Shown: positions 8,371 through 14,701, numbered from the stretch's first letter. The stretch is DNA of 15,842 nt from an uncultured Mycoplasmatota bacterium (GCA_946491675.1 CAMLYN010000014.1:1-15842), one strand, 5' to 3'. The notes: generated by a model not told the origin, from the sequence alone. A program made the numbers and translations.

Positions 8371-8798
8371 TAAAAATAATATGTGTTGGGAAATTAAAAG
8401 AAAAATATAATCGTGATGCTTGTCAGGAATATACTAAAAGAATTAGTAAATACACTAAAATAGAGATAATCGAATTAAAAGATAGTAATATTTTAGAAGA
8501 AAGAGATAATATTTTAAAATATATAAATAAAGATTATATTATTACTTTAGATATTGATGGAAATAGTTTAGACTCCCCTACTTTATCTAAAAAAATCGAT
8601 AATATCTTTTTAACTAATTCTAATATTACATTTATTATTGGTGGTTCGTATGGTTTGCATGAAGATATAAAGAAATTAAGTAATTTTAGTTTATCTTTTT
8701 CCAAATTAACATTTCCTCATCAATTATTTAGAGTTATGCTGTTAGAACAAATTTATCGTAGTTTTAAAATAATTAATAATGAAACTTATCACAAATAG
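8367..8798 (+). CDS. rlmH: 23S rRNA pseudouridine-1915 N3-methyltransferase RlmH
   Basis: This is a SPOUT-family methyltransferase of 143 residues, somewhat shorter than the usual 155-160. The SAM-binding trefoil knot shows FIIGGSYGL (about residues 91-99). The typical tail LTFPHQLFRVMLLEQIYRSF and the C-terminal ETYHK are present. It methylates pseudouridine 1915 of helix 69 in assembled 70S ribosomes. It begins inside the walJ stop. Its last 261 bases plus 32 downstream bases occur again at 10147-10439. The sequence coding for the C-terminus and stop forms a hairpin. In Staphylococcus the same codons (orfX) are the attachment site of SCC elements. Confidence 0.96.
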   Translation: MIKIICVGKLKEKYNRDACQEYTKRISKYTKIEIIELKDSNILEERDNILKYINKDYIITLDIDGNSLDSPTLSKKIDNIFLTNSNITFIIGGSYGLHEDIKKLSNFSLSFSKLTFPHQLFRVMLLEQIYRSFKIINNETYHK

Positions 8799-8830
8799 AT
8801 AAGTTTTCATTTGCAAAAAATGTCGAAAAA
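8538..8830 (+). repeat. Direct repeat, copy 1: rlmH 3' end and downstream flank
   Basis: This stretch matches 10147-10439 at a constant offset of 1609 without gaps. I count 8 mismatches in 293 positions: 4 in the coding part before 8650, then 158 identical bases (8650-8807), then 4 after the stop codon. Similarity stops abruptly at both ends. Confidence 0.95.
8782..8806 (+). terminator. Hairpin spanning the rlmH stop codon, probable weak terminator
   Basis: AAACTTATC (8782-8790) and GATAAGTTT (8798-8806) form a perfect 9-bp stem with a 7-nt loop that contains most of the stop codon. Only a short T tract follows. The second copy (10391-10415) preserves it exactly. It could act as a weak terminator, or as a recombination site given its position. 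Confidence 0.5.
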
Positions 8831-8861
8831 GTTTTTTTTGCAAATAGACTTTAAAAACTTT
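8828..8861 (+). repeat. Inverted repeat overlapping the -35 of the first ATPase gene
   Basis: AAAGTTTTT (8828-8836) and AAAAACTTT (8853-8861) are perfect complements separated by 16 nt. The right arm overlaps the candidate -35 box. It is AT-only apart from one G/C pair, so chance is possible. A stronger inverted repeat occupies the equivalent place before the second ATPase gene. Confidence 0.4.
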
Positions 8862-8887
8862 ACAAATGCAGAAATTTATGTTACTAT
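8859..8887 (+). promoter_or_regulatory. Candidate promoter of the first ATPase gene
   Basis: TTTACA (8859-8864), a 17-nt spacer and TACTAT (8882-8887), a 4/6 match. Transcription would start near 8894, at the ribosome site AGGTGAT. The -10 overlaps the motif TATCGATATAGGT, which recurs at 11774-11786. Confidence 0.4.
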
Positions 8888-8897
8888 CGATATAGGT
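8885..8897 (+). repeat. 13-bp direct repeat, left copy
   Basis: TATCGATATAGGT here recurs exactly at 11774-11786. Both copies are preceded by AAATTTAT. The two copies bracket both ATPase genes and the rlmH fragment. Confidence 0.7.
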
Positions 8898-8905
8898 GAT
8901 GAATA

Positions 8906-10111
8906 ATGATAATAAGAGATATGTATTTAAAAAGAATGATTGATGCTAAAGATACTGAATTTATAAAAGTGGTGACTGGTGTAAGAAGAAGTGGGAAATC
9001 GACCTTATTATTGATGTTTAAAGAATATTTATTAAATAATAATGTTAAATCAGAAAATATAATTTATATTAATTTTGAATCGGCAATTTATGACGAAATA
9101 AAAAATTATAAAGATTTATATAAATATGTAAAAGATAAAATAAAAAAAGAGAAAGTATATTTATTGTTAGACGAAGTTCAAAATGTCGAATTTTGGGAAA
9201 AAGCAATAAACTCATTTAAAATTGACTTTAAAATAGATATTTATATAACCGGTTCAAATGCTTATCTTTTATCGTCAGAACTATCAACGTTATTATCTGG
9301 TAGATATATAGAAATAAAAATGTATCCTTTGTCATTTAAAGAATACTTGATATTTAATAATTATAATCACAATAATTTAGATGATAAATTTAATGAGTAT
9401 TTAAAATATGGTGGACTTCCAGCTATAACATTAATTAAAAATAATAATGATCTAGTTTTATCTTATTTAAATGATATATATAACACAATTGTCAAAAAAG
9501 ATATAATAGATAGAAACAATATAAAAGATACAGCTCTTCTTGAAAATATTATAAAGTATTTGGCAAATAATATAGGTAGTCCGATATCATCCACAAAAAT
9601 AAGTGACTATTTAAATAGTAATAAAATAACGACAAAGTCTAATCATCAAACAATAGATAATTATTTAAATATGCTTGAAAAATCGTTTATAATGTATAAA
9701 GCTGATAGAACTGACATAAGAAAAAAATCTTTACTTAAAACTCTTGGAAAATATTATATATCAGATACTGGTATAAGAAATATAATTCTAGGTTTTAGAA
9801 ATATAAATGAAGGACACTTACTTGAAAATGTTGTTTACCTTGAGTTGTTAAGAAGAGGTTATCGAGTAAATATAGGAAAGTCCAATGATTATGAAGTGGA
9901 CTTTGTGGCTGAAAATCCTAATAATATAATATATTATCAAGTAACCAAAACTTTATTGAATGAAGAAGTAAAAAATAGGGAAATTAGAAGTTTAGAAAGC
10001 ATAAATGATAATTATGAAAAAGTAATATTAACTATGGATAAATCAATTAATAAAGATTTTAATGGAATAAAGGTTATCAACATAATAGATTGGTTATTAG
10101 AAGATAATTAA
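8906..10111 (+). CDS. AAA_14/DUF4143 family ATPase, paralogue 1
   Basis: The protein has 401 residues. The AAA+ domain shows Walker A G25-V-R-R-S-G-K31-S-T, Walker B YLLLDEVQN with D89-E90, and the family signature ITGSNAYLL...LLSGRY (114-134). A central winged-helix-like region (about 205-265, SSTKISDYLNSN) suggests DNA binding. The C-terminal DUF4143 domain resembles the PD-(D/E)XK nuclease fold: LENVVYLELLRRGY, then E330-V-D332-FV, then YYQV with Q345 where a catalytic Glu would be expected. The role of this widespread family is not established. The gene is roughly half identical to the second copy at 10516. Ile codons are often ATA, more than in dnaB or walJ, which hints at different ancestry. 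It lies between a full and a truncated rlmH copy. Confidence 0.9.
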   Translation: MIIRDMYLKRMIDAKDTEFIKVVTGVRRSGKSTLLLMFKEYLLNNNVKSENIIYINFESAIYDEIKNYKDLYKYVKDKIKKEKVYLLLDEVQNVEFWEKAINSFKIDFKIDIYITGSNAYLLSSELSTLLSGRYIEIKMYPLSFKEYLIFNNYNHNNLDDKFNEYLKYGGLPAITLIKNNNDLVLSYLNDIYNTIVKKDIIDRNNIKDTALLENIIKYLANNIGSPISSTKISDYLNSNKITTKSNHQTIDNYLNMLEKSFIMYKADRTDIRKKSLLKTLGKYYISDTGIRNIILGFRNINEGHLLENVVYLELLRRGYRVNIGKSNDYEVDFVAENPNNIIYYQVTKTLLNEEVKNREIRSLESINDNYEKVILTMDKSINKDFNGIKVINIIDWLLEDN

Positions 10112-10146
10112 AACTTTGACATATAATATATTATTCTATCACGAAA

Positions 10147-10407
10147 ATTATTACTTTAGATATTGAAGGAAATAGTTTAGACTCCCCTACTTTATTTAAA
10201 AAAATCGATAGTATCTTTTTAACTAATTCTAATATTACATTTATTATTGGTGGTTCGCATGGTTTGCATGAAGATATAAAGAAATTAAGTAATTTTAGTT
10301 TATCTTTTTCCAAATTAACATTTCCTCATCAATTATTTAGAGTTATGCTGTTAGAACAAATTTATCGTAGTTTTAAAATAATTAATAATGAAACTTATCA
10401 CAAATAG
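10147..10407 (+). pseudogene. Truncated second copy of rlmH (codons 58 to stop)
   Basis: This is the in-frame 3' part of rlmH: it begins abruptly at the equivalent of Ile58 and runs to the same TAG stop. It has no start codon or ribosome site. Its four differences from the intact gene in coding sequence all change the protein (Asp to Glu, Ser to Phe, Asn to Ser, and Tyr to His in the SAM-binding GGSYG loop), as expected for a copy free of selection. Half of the substrate-binding protein is missing, so it cannot be functional alone. Just before it, TATCACGAA (10137-10145) resembles the TATCACAAA at the end of rlmH. Confidence 0.93.
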
Positions 10408-10439
10408 ATAAGTTTTTGTTTGCGAAAAATATCGAAAAA
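10147..10439 (+). repeat. Direct repeat, copy 2: rlmH 3' end and downstream flank
   Basis: This is the partner of 8538-8830 and includes 32 bases after the stop codon. After 10439 the sequence diverges completely into the promoter region of the second ATPase gene. After 8830 it diverges into that of the first. Confidence 0.95.
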
Positions 10440-10444
10440 TGTAT

Positions 10445-10470
10445 AGTTTTGGAAATATTTTTCCAAAACT
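10445..10470 (+). promoter_or_regulatory. Perfect 11-bp inverted repeat abutting the -35 of the second ATPase gene
   Basis: AGTTTTGGAAA (10445-10455) and TTTCCAAAACT (10460-10470) are exact complements with a 4-nt loop TATT. The last base is the first base of the -35 TTGACT. As DNA it could be an operator for a dimeric regulator. As RNA it could end transcription arriving from upstream, though it lacks a clear T tract. Confidence 0.6.
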
Positions 10471-10498
10471 TGACTAATTTAGCTATATATTGTACAAT
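10470..10498 (+). promoter_or_regulatory. Promoter of the second ATPase gene
   Basis: TTGACT (10470-10475), a 17-nt spacer and TACAAT (10493-10498), a good sigma-A match. The predicted start of transcription is near 10505, at the ribosome site GAGGTG (10505-10510). Confidence 0.65.
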
Positions 10499-10515
10499 TA
10501 TATCGAGGTGAAACT

Positions 10516-11706
10516 GTGATACAAAGAGAAGAATATTTAAATATATTAAAAAATTTTAAAGATCAAAATTTGATTAAAGTCTTAACTGGAATAAGAAGAT
10601 GTGGTAAATCAACACTATTTAAATTATTTGTTGACTATTTAAAAGAAATCGGCATTTCTAATGAACAGATTATTATTATTAATTTAGAGGATCCAACTTA
10701 TAATTTTAAGGATTATATGGATTTATATAACTATGTAAATGAACAATTAAAAACTAGTAAAAAATATTATATATTTTTAGATGAGGTTCAAAATGTTCCA
10801 AGCTTTCAAAAAGCAGTTGATGGATTATATATAAAAGAAAATGTCGACTTATATATAACAGGTTCAAATGCTTATCTTTTATCAGGAGAATTGGCTACTC
10901 TTTTATCAGGTAGATATATTGAAGTAAAAATGTTACCATTATCATTCAAGGAGTATTTTTCTATCTTTGGCGGTAATGAACAAAAAGTATTTTTAGAATA
11001 TATGAGAAATGGTGGTATGCCAGGGAATATACCAATTTTAAAGAACAATCCTAATGACTTAGACAGATATTTAGATGGTATTTTTTCAACAATAGTTTAT
11101 AAAGACATAATGGCTCGCAATAATATAAACGACAAACTTCTTTTAGAAAGTATTTTAAAATATGTTTTTGATAGTATTGGTAGTCCAATATCTATAAAAA
11201 AAATAAGCGATACTTTAAATAGCAAAAATATTTCAACAAGCAATCATACTGTAGAAAACTATATTAATGCTTTTTTAGAAAGTTATTTAGTATATAAGGC
11301 AGAAAGATTTGATGTGAAGGGTAAACAATTATTGGCACGTGATTATAAGTATTATGCTGTTGATGTCGGACTAAGAAGTTATTTATTGGGAAAAAAAGCT
11401 AACAGCGATATGGGACACATATTAGAAAATATTGTTTATTTAGAATTATTAAGAAGAGGGTATAAAGTTTATGTTGGCAAAGTTGATAATTTAGAAGTAG
11501 ATTTTGTAGCTGAAAATAGAGAAGGTATAAAATATTATCAAGTAGCTTTAACTACTAGAAATCAAGAAACATTGGCACGAGAATTAAGATCTTTACAAAA
11601 GACAAACGATCATTATCCTAAATATTTACTCACTATGGATATGGATTTAGAAACAGATTATAACGGTATAACTAAAATAAATGTGGTTGATTGGCTATTA
11701 AAATAG
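10516..11706 (+). CDS. AAA_14/DUF4143 family ATPase, paralogue 2
   Basis: The protein has 396 residues, is collinear with the paralogue at 8906 and roughly half identical to it. Walker A is G25-I-R-R-C-G-K31-S-T and Walker B is IFLDEVQN. ITGSNAYLLSGEL and LLSGRYIEVK follow, then a winged-helix-like region and DUF4143 with LENIVYLELLRRGY, EVDFVAEN and YYQVALTT, again with Gln at the expected catalytic Glu. The start is GTG 10516 with GAGGTG 5 nt upstream. It has its own promoter, so it is not an operon partner of the first copy. Such ATPases are scattered and often multicopy in gut Bacillota and archaea. I cannot assign a function, and a toxin-antitoxin or defence role would be speculation. 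Confidence 0.9.
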   Translation: MIQREEYLNILKNFKDQNLIKVLTGIRRCGKSTLFKLFVDYLKEIGISNEQIIIINLEDPTYNFKDYMDLYNYVNEQLKTSKKYYIFLDEVQNVPSFQKAVDGLYIKENVDLYITGSNAYLLSGELATLLSGRYIEVKMLPLSFKEYFSIFGGNEQKVFLEYMRNGGMPGNIPILKNNPNDLDRYLDGIFSTIVYKDIMARNNINDKLLLESILKYVFDSIGSPISIKKISDTLNSKNISTSNHTVENYINAFLESYLVYKAERFDVKGKQLLARDYKYYAVDVGLRSYLLGKKANSDMGHILENIVYLELLRRGYKVYVGKVDNLEVDFVAENREGIKYYQVALTTRNQETLARELRSLQKTNDHYPKYLLTMDMDLETDYNGITKINVVDWLLK

Positions 11707-11773
11707 TAATATAGATATACTATATGTGATATTTCAATGTTATAGTTACGTGTTTTAAAAAATATAAAATTTA

Positions 11774-11786
11774 TATCGATATAGGT
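11774..11786 (+). repeat. 13-bp direct repeat, right copy
   Basis: TATCGATATAGGT is identical to 8885-8897, where it forms the -10/ribosome-site region of the first ATPase gene. Here no start codon or gene follows. It is either the relic of a third ATPase 5' end or the right border of the island. Confidence 0.65.
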
Positions 11787-11813
11787 AATAGTTACTTTTT
11801 TGGCATCTATTTT

Positions 11814-11843
11814 TTAACAAATTCATTATAAATGTGATATACT
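11814..11843 (+). promoter_or_regulatory. Promoter of the deoD-cdd-pdp operon
   Basis: TTAACA (11814-11819), an 18-nt spacer and TATACT (11838-11843) with an extended -10 TGA at 11835-11837. It lies 20 nt before the deoD start. No recognisable DeoR or CytR operator was found. Confidence 0.6.
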
Positions 11844-11863
11844 TAATAAAGAATGGAGGATTT

Positions 11864-12586
11864 ATGATAGAAACACCACATATAAAATGTAATAAAGAAG
11901 ATATTGCTAGTATTGTTTTGATGCCAGGCGATCCATTAAGAGCTAAATTTATCGCCGAAACTTATCTAAAAGATTATAAATTAGTTAATGAGGTTAGAAA
12001 CATGCTAGCTTATACTGGATTTTATAAAGAAAAAAAAATAACAGTTTTTTCTTCTGGTATGGGATTAGCTAGTATGGCCATTTATTGTTATGAATTATAT
12101 AAATTTTTTGATGTTAAATATATTATTAGAATTGGGTCTTGTGGTAGTAATAATCCTAATATAAAATTATTAGATATTGTTTTATCAACATCAAGTTATA
12201 CTGAAACTAATTTTAGTTATACATTTAATAGTGAAAATATAAGTGAAGTTTCATCTAGTAATAAACTAAATAATATTGTTATTAATAAAGCTAAAAGTAA
12301 AGATTTGAATTTAAAAACTGGTAAAACCGCATGTACTTTAGTTTTCGATCCTTATATGGAAGATAAAGAAAGTTATAATAAAAGATTACCTAAAGATATC
12401 ATAGCTAGTGAAATGGAAGCTTTTGCTTTATTTTATATTGCTAGCAAATTAGAAAGACAAGCTAGTTGTTTGCTTACTGTTTCTGATTCTATTTATGAAA
12501 ATAAAAAAATTACTACTTTAGAAAGACAAAATAATTTAAAAGATATGATTGAACTTGCTTTAGAATCTTGTTTGGAGGTTGAATAA
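11864..12586 (+). CDS. deoD: Purine-nucleoside phosphorylase, DeoD type
   Basis: This is a 240-residue hexameric (NP-I family) phosphorylase that splits purine (deoxy)ribonucleosides with phosphate to base and (deoxy)ribose-1-phosphate. It starts MIETPHIKCNKEDIA, like the MATPHI of E. coli DeoD. It has the phosphate-site motif MPGDPLRAKFIAETYL, RIGSCGS, SEMEAFALF, and the catalytic Asp in TVSDSI. I chose ATG 11864 because GGAGGA (11855-11860) precedes it. The longer in-frame reading from 11834 would start within the promoter region. The stop overlaps the cdd start by one base (TAATG). Residues between the two halves (FSYTFNSEN) are more diverged than the core. Confidence 0.94.
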   Translation: MIETPHIKCNKEDIASIVLMPGDPLRAKFIAETYLKDYKLVNEVRNMLAYTGFYKEKKITVFSSGMGLASMAIYCYELYKFFDVKYIIRIGSCGSNNPNIKLLDIVLSTSSYTETNFSYTFNSENISEVSSSNKLNNIVINKAKSKDLNLKTGKTACTLVFDPYMEDKESYNKRLPKDIIASEMEAFALFYIASKLERQASCLLTVSDSIYENKKITTLERQNNLKDMIELALESCLEVE

Positions 12587-12960
12587 TGGAATTAATGGAT
12601 AAAGCTTTAGAAGCTAAAAAAAATTCTTATAGCCCCTACTCTAATTTTAAGGTAGGAGCGGCATTATTAACTAAGGATGATAAGATATATACAGGATGTA
12701 ATATTGAAAGTGTATCTTACACGCCGAGTTGTTGTGCGGAAAGAACGGCTTTTTTTAAAGCTGTTAGTGAAGGAAAAAAGGAATTTAAAGCGATCGCTAT
12801 TACTGGCGATACTCAATTTTGTTATCCTTGTGGTGTATGTCGACAAGTTATGAGCGAATTTTGTGATGATGATTTTAAGATATATGTTGGAAATAGCAAG
12901 GAATATAAAGAATACACTTTAAAAGAATTACTACCCTATTCTTTTGATATGGAGAAATAA
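12586..12960 (+). CDS. cdd: Cytidine deaminase
   Basis: This is a 124-residue, small tetrameric-type cytidine deaminase that converts (deoxy)cytidine to (deoxy)uridine. Substrate-site motif SPYSNFKVGAAL is at residues 16-27 and GCNIES at 37-42. The catalytic C50-A-E52-RTA and zinc motif P81-C82-GVC85-RQ give the three zinc cysteines and the proton-shuttle Glu. GGAGG lies inside the end of deoD, and the one-base stop/start overlap indicates translational coupling. Its product feeds the pyrimidine phosphorylase encoded next. Confidence 0.96.
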   Translation: MELMDKALEAKKNSYSPYSNFKVGAALLTKDDKIYTGCNIESVSYTPSCCAERTAFFKAVSEGKKEFKAIAITGDTQFCYPCGVCRQVMSEFCDDDFKIYVGNSKEYKEYTLKELLPYSFDMEK

Positions 12961-12963
12961 ACT

Positions 12964-14229
12964 ATGACTATGTATGATATTATTGAAAAAAAGAAAAATA
13001 AAAATACTTTAACTAAAGAAGAAATTTCTTTTTTTGTTAATGGTTATGTTAATAATGAAATACCAGATTATCAAGTAGCTAGTTTACTTATGGCGATAGT
13101 TTTAAATGGTATGAATGATGAAGAAGTTACTAATCTAACTTTAGCTATGGCTGATTCTGGTGATAAAATGCAATATGATTTTAAAGCTGTGGATAAACAT
13201 TCAACTGGTGGGGTTGGAGATAAAACAACTTTAATTGTTGCTCCTATTGTAGCTAGTCTTGATTGCAAAGTAGCCAAAATGAGTGGTAAAGGATTAGGAT
13301 TTACTGGTGGTACAATTGATAAATTAGAATCTATTCCCCATTTTAAAGTGCAATTAACTGATGAAGAATTTGTTAATCAAGTAAATGAGATTAATCTAGC
13401 CTTAATTAGTCAAACTAAAAACCTTGCTCCTGCCGATAAGAAAATATATGCTTTAAGAGATGTAACGGCTACGGTTGATAGTATTCCTTTAATTGCTTCT
13501 AGTATCATGAGTAAAAAAATAGCTAGTGGAGCTTCTAATTTAGTTTTAGATGTTAAGGTTGGAACAGGTGCATTTATGAAAAATATTGAAGAAGCTATTT
13601 CTTTAGCGACGACAATGGTTAATATTGGTAAAAATGCTGGTATTAATACAATAGCTATTTTAACTAACATGGATCAACCTTTAGGAAATAATATTGGTAA
13701 TGCTTTAGAAGTTAAAGAGGTAATTGATGTATTAAATGGTAATGGGCCACAAGACTTAAAAGAAATATCTATTGAACTAGCTACTTATATGGTAAGCTTA
13801 TATAAAGATATTTCCTATGATTTAGCTAAACAAAAAGTAATTGAAGTATTAGAAAATAAAAAAGCTTTAAATAAATTTTATCAATTTGTTTCTAAACAAG
13901 GCGGTAATATTAATGAATTAAAAATAAATCCTAAATATGAATACAAAATTTATTCTAAAAAACAAGGATATATTGTTAAAATGGATACTGAAAAAATTGG
14001 TAAAATCTCTTCTTTATTAGGTGCTGGAAGAATAACTAAAGATGATGTTATCGACTATGAAGCTGGTATTGTTTTAAATAAGAAAATCAATGATTATGTA
14101 AAGATTAATGATTTGTTAGCCACTTTTTATACTAATAAAGAAATTGATTTAACTAATGACTATTTAAATACTATTGAAATATCTAATCAACCAATTGAAA
14201 ATAATTTAATTTTAGGAGTGATAAAGTGA
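12964..14229 (+). CDS. pdp: Pyrimidine-nucleoside phosphorylase
   Basis: This is a 421-residue, full-length member of the thymidine/pyrimidine-nucleoside phosphorylase family. The phosphate-binding motif KHSTGGVGDK is at residues 78-87, the signature KMSGKGLGFTGGTIDKLE at 105-122, and PADKKIYALRDVTATVDS near 160. The C-terminal swivelling domain carries LGAGRITKDD. It resembles Bacillus Pdp, which uses uridine, deoxyuridine and thymidine, more than enteric DeoA. ATG 12964 has GGAG 9 nt upstream, and a second ATG at 12970 is less well placed. It overlaps the next gene by 4 nt (GTGA). deoB and deoC, which would complete deoxyribose breakdown, are not in the window. Confidence 0.95.
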   Translation: MTMYDIIEKKKNKNTLTKEEISFFVNGYVNNEIPDYQVASLLMAIVLNGMNDEEVTNLTLAMADSGDKMQYDFKAVDKHSTGGVGDKTTLIVAPIVASLDCKVAKMSGKGLGFTGGTIDKLESIPHFKVQLTDEEFVNQVNEINLALISQTKNLAPADKKIYALRDVTATVDSIPLIASSIMSKKIASGASNLVLDVKVGTGAFMKNIEEAISLATTMVNIGKNAGINTIAILTNMDQPLGNNIGNALEVKEVIDVLNGNGPQDLKEISIELATYMVSLYKDISYDLAKQKVIEVLENKKALNKFYQFVSKQGGNINELKINPKYEYKIYSKKQGYIVKMDTEKIGKISSLLGAGRITKDDVIDYEAGIVLNKKINDYVKINDLLATFYTNKEIDLTNDYLNTIEISNQPIENNLILGVIK

Positions 14230-14690
14230 AAGATGTTGTTAATGCATTAATTACTAAAAATAAAACTATTTCTACAATGGAATCTTGTACTGGTGGATTA
14301 TTAGCTAGTGAAATAACTAATATTCCTGATTCTAGTAAAATTCTTAAATTTAGTGCAGTTACATATTCTAATGAGTTTAAAATAAAAATGGGGGTTAATA
14401 GTAATACAATTGCTAAATACACTGTTTACAGTATCGAAGTAGCTAAAGAAATGAGTAAAGCAATTTCTAATTTTACTAATTCTGATTATGGTGTAGGGAT
14501 AACTGGACAGTTAAAAAAAATAGATGAAGCAAATCCTACTAATAATGATAATTTAGTTTATGTAAGTATTTATGACAAAGCTAAAGATTCCTATTATACG
14601 ATGAGTCTAGAAGCATTAGATTTACCAAGAAGTGAAAATAAAAAATATGTCGTAAATAAGATTATAGATTTACTTAAAACAATCGTATAA
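14226..14690 (+). CDS. Stand-alone CinA C-terminal domain protein (PncC-like amidase)
   Basis: The protein has 154 residues and corresponds to the CinA C-terminal domain alone. Canonical PncC hydrolyses nicotinamide mononucleotide to nicotinic acid mononucleotide. The motif MESCTGGLLASEIT (residues 18-31) is intact. The second loop reads GVGITGQLKK (89-98), where the common form is GIAGPxGG, so activity on NMN should not be assumed. FSAVTYSNEFK corresponds to the usual AYSNxxK segment. It starts at GTG 14226 overlapping the pdp stop, with AGGAGTG at 14213-14219, so it belongs to the salvage operon. A role in pyridine nucleotide recycling would fit, but this is inference. Confidence 0.82.
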   Translation: MKDVVNALITKNKTISTMESCTGGLLASEITNIPDSSKILKFSAVTYSNEFKIKMGVNSNTIAKYTVYSIEVAKEMSKAISNFTNSDYGVGITGQLKKIDEANPTNNDNLVYVSIYDKAKDSYYTMSLEALDLPRSENKKYVVNKIIDLLKTIV

Positions 14691-14701
14691 AAATAATAAT
14701 C

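Noticed and set aside
10116..10128. TTGACA next to TATAAT after the first ATPase gene
   Set aside because: The two boxes are almost adjacent instead of about 17 nt apart, so they cannot form one sigma-A promoter. No gene follows except the truncated rlmH.
10131..10313. Minus-strand ORF of about 60 codons within the rlmH fragment
   Set aside because: It is the antisense shadow of the duplicated rlmH coding sequence, has no ribosome site, and has no counterpart protein family.
8906..11706. Toxin-antitoxin or phage-defence system made of the two ATPases
   Set aside because: They are paralogues with separate promoters, not a toxin plus antidote, and no nuclease, reverse transcriptase or other defence partner is adjacent. 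The family's function is not established.
8799..11863. SCCmec-like cassette at rlmH
   Set aside because: The location fits, but there are no ccr recombinase genes, no resistance or restriction cargo, and the repeat is far longer than an SCC attachment core. It is kept only as an analogy in the findings.
13410..13670. Minus-strand ORF of 86 codons within pdp
   Set aside because: It lies wholly inside a clear pyrimidine-nucleoside phosphorylase gene, has a hydrophobic composition typical of antisense reading in AT-rich DNA, and has no start signals.
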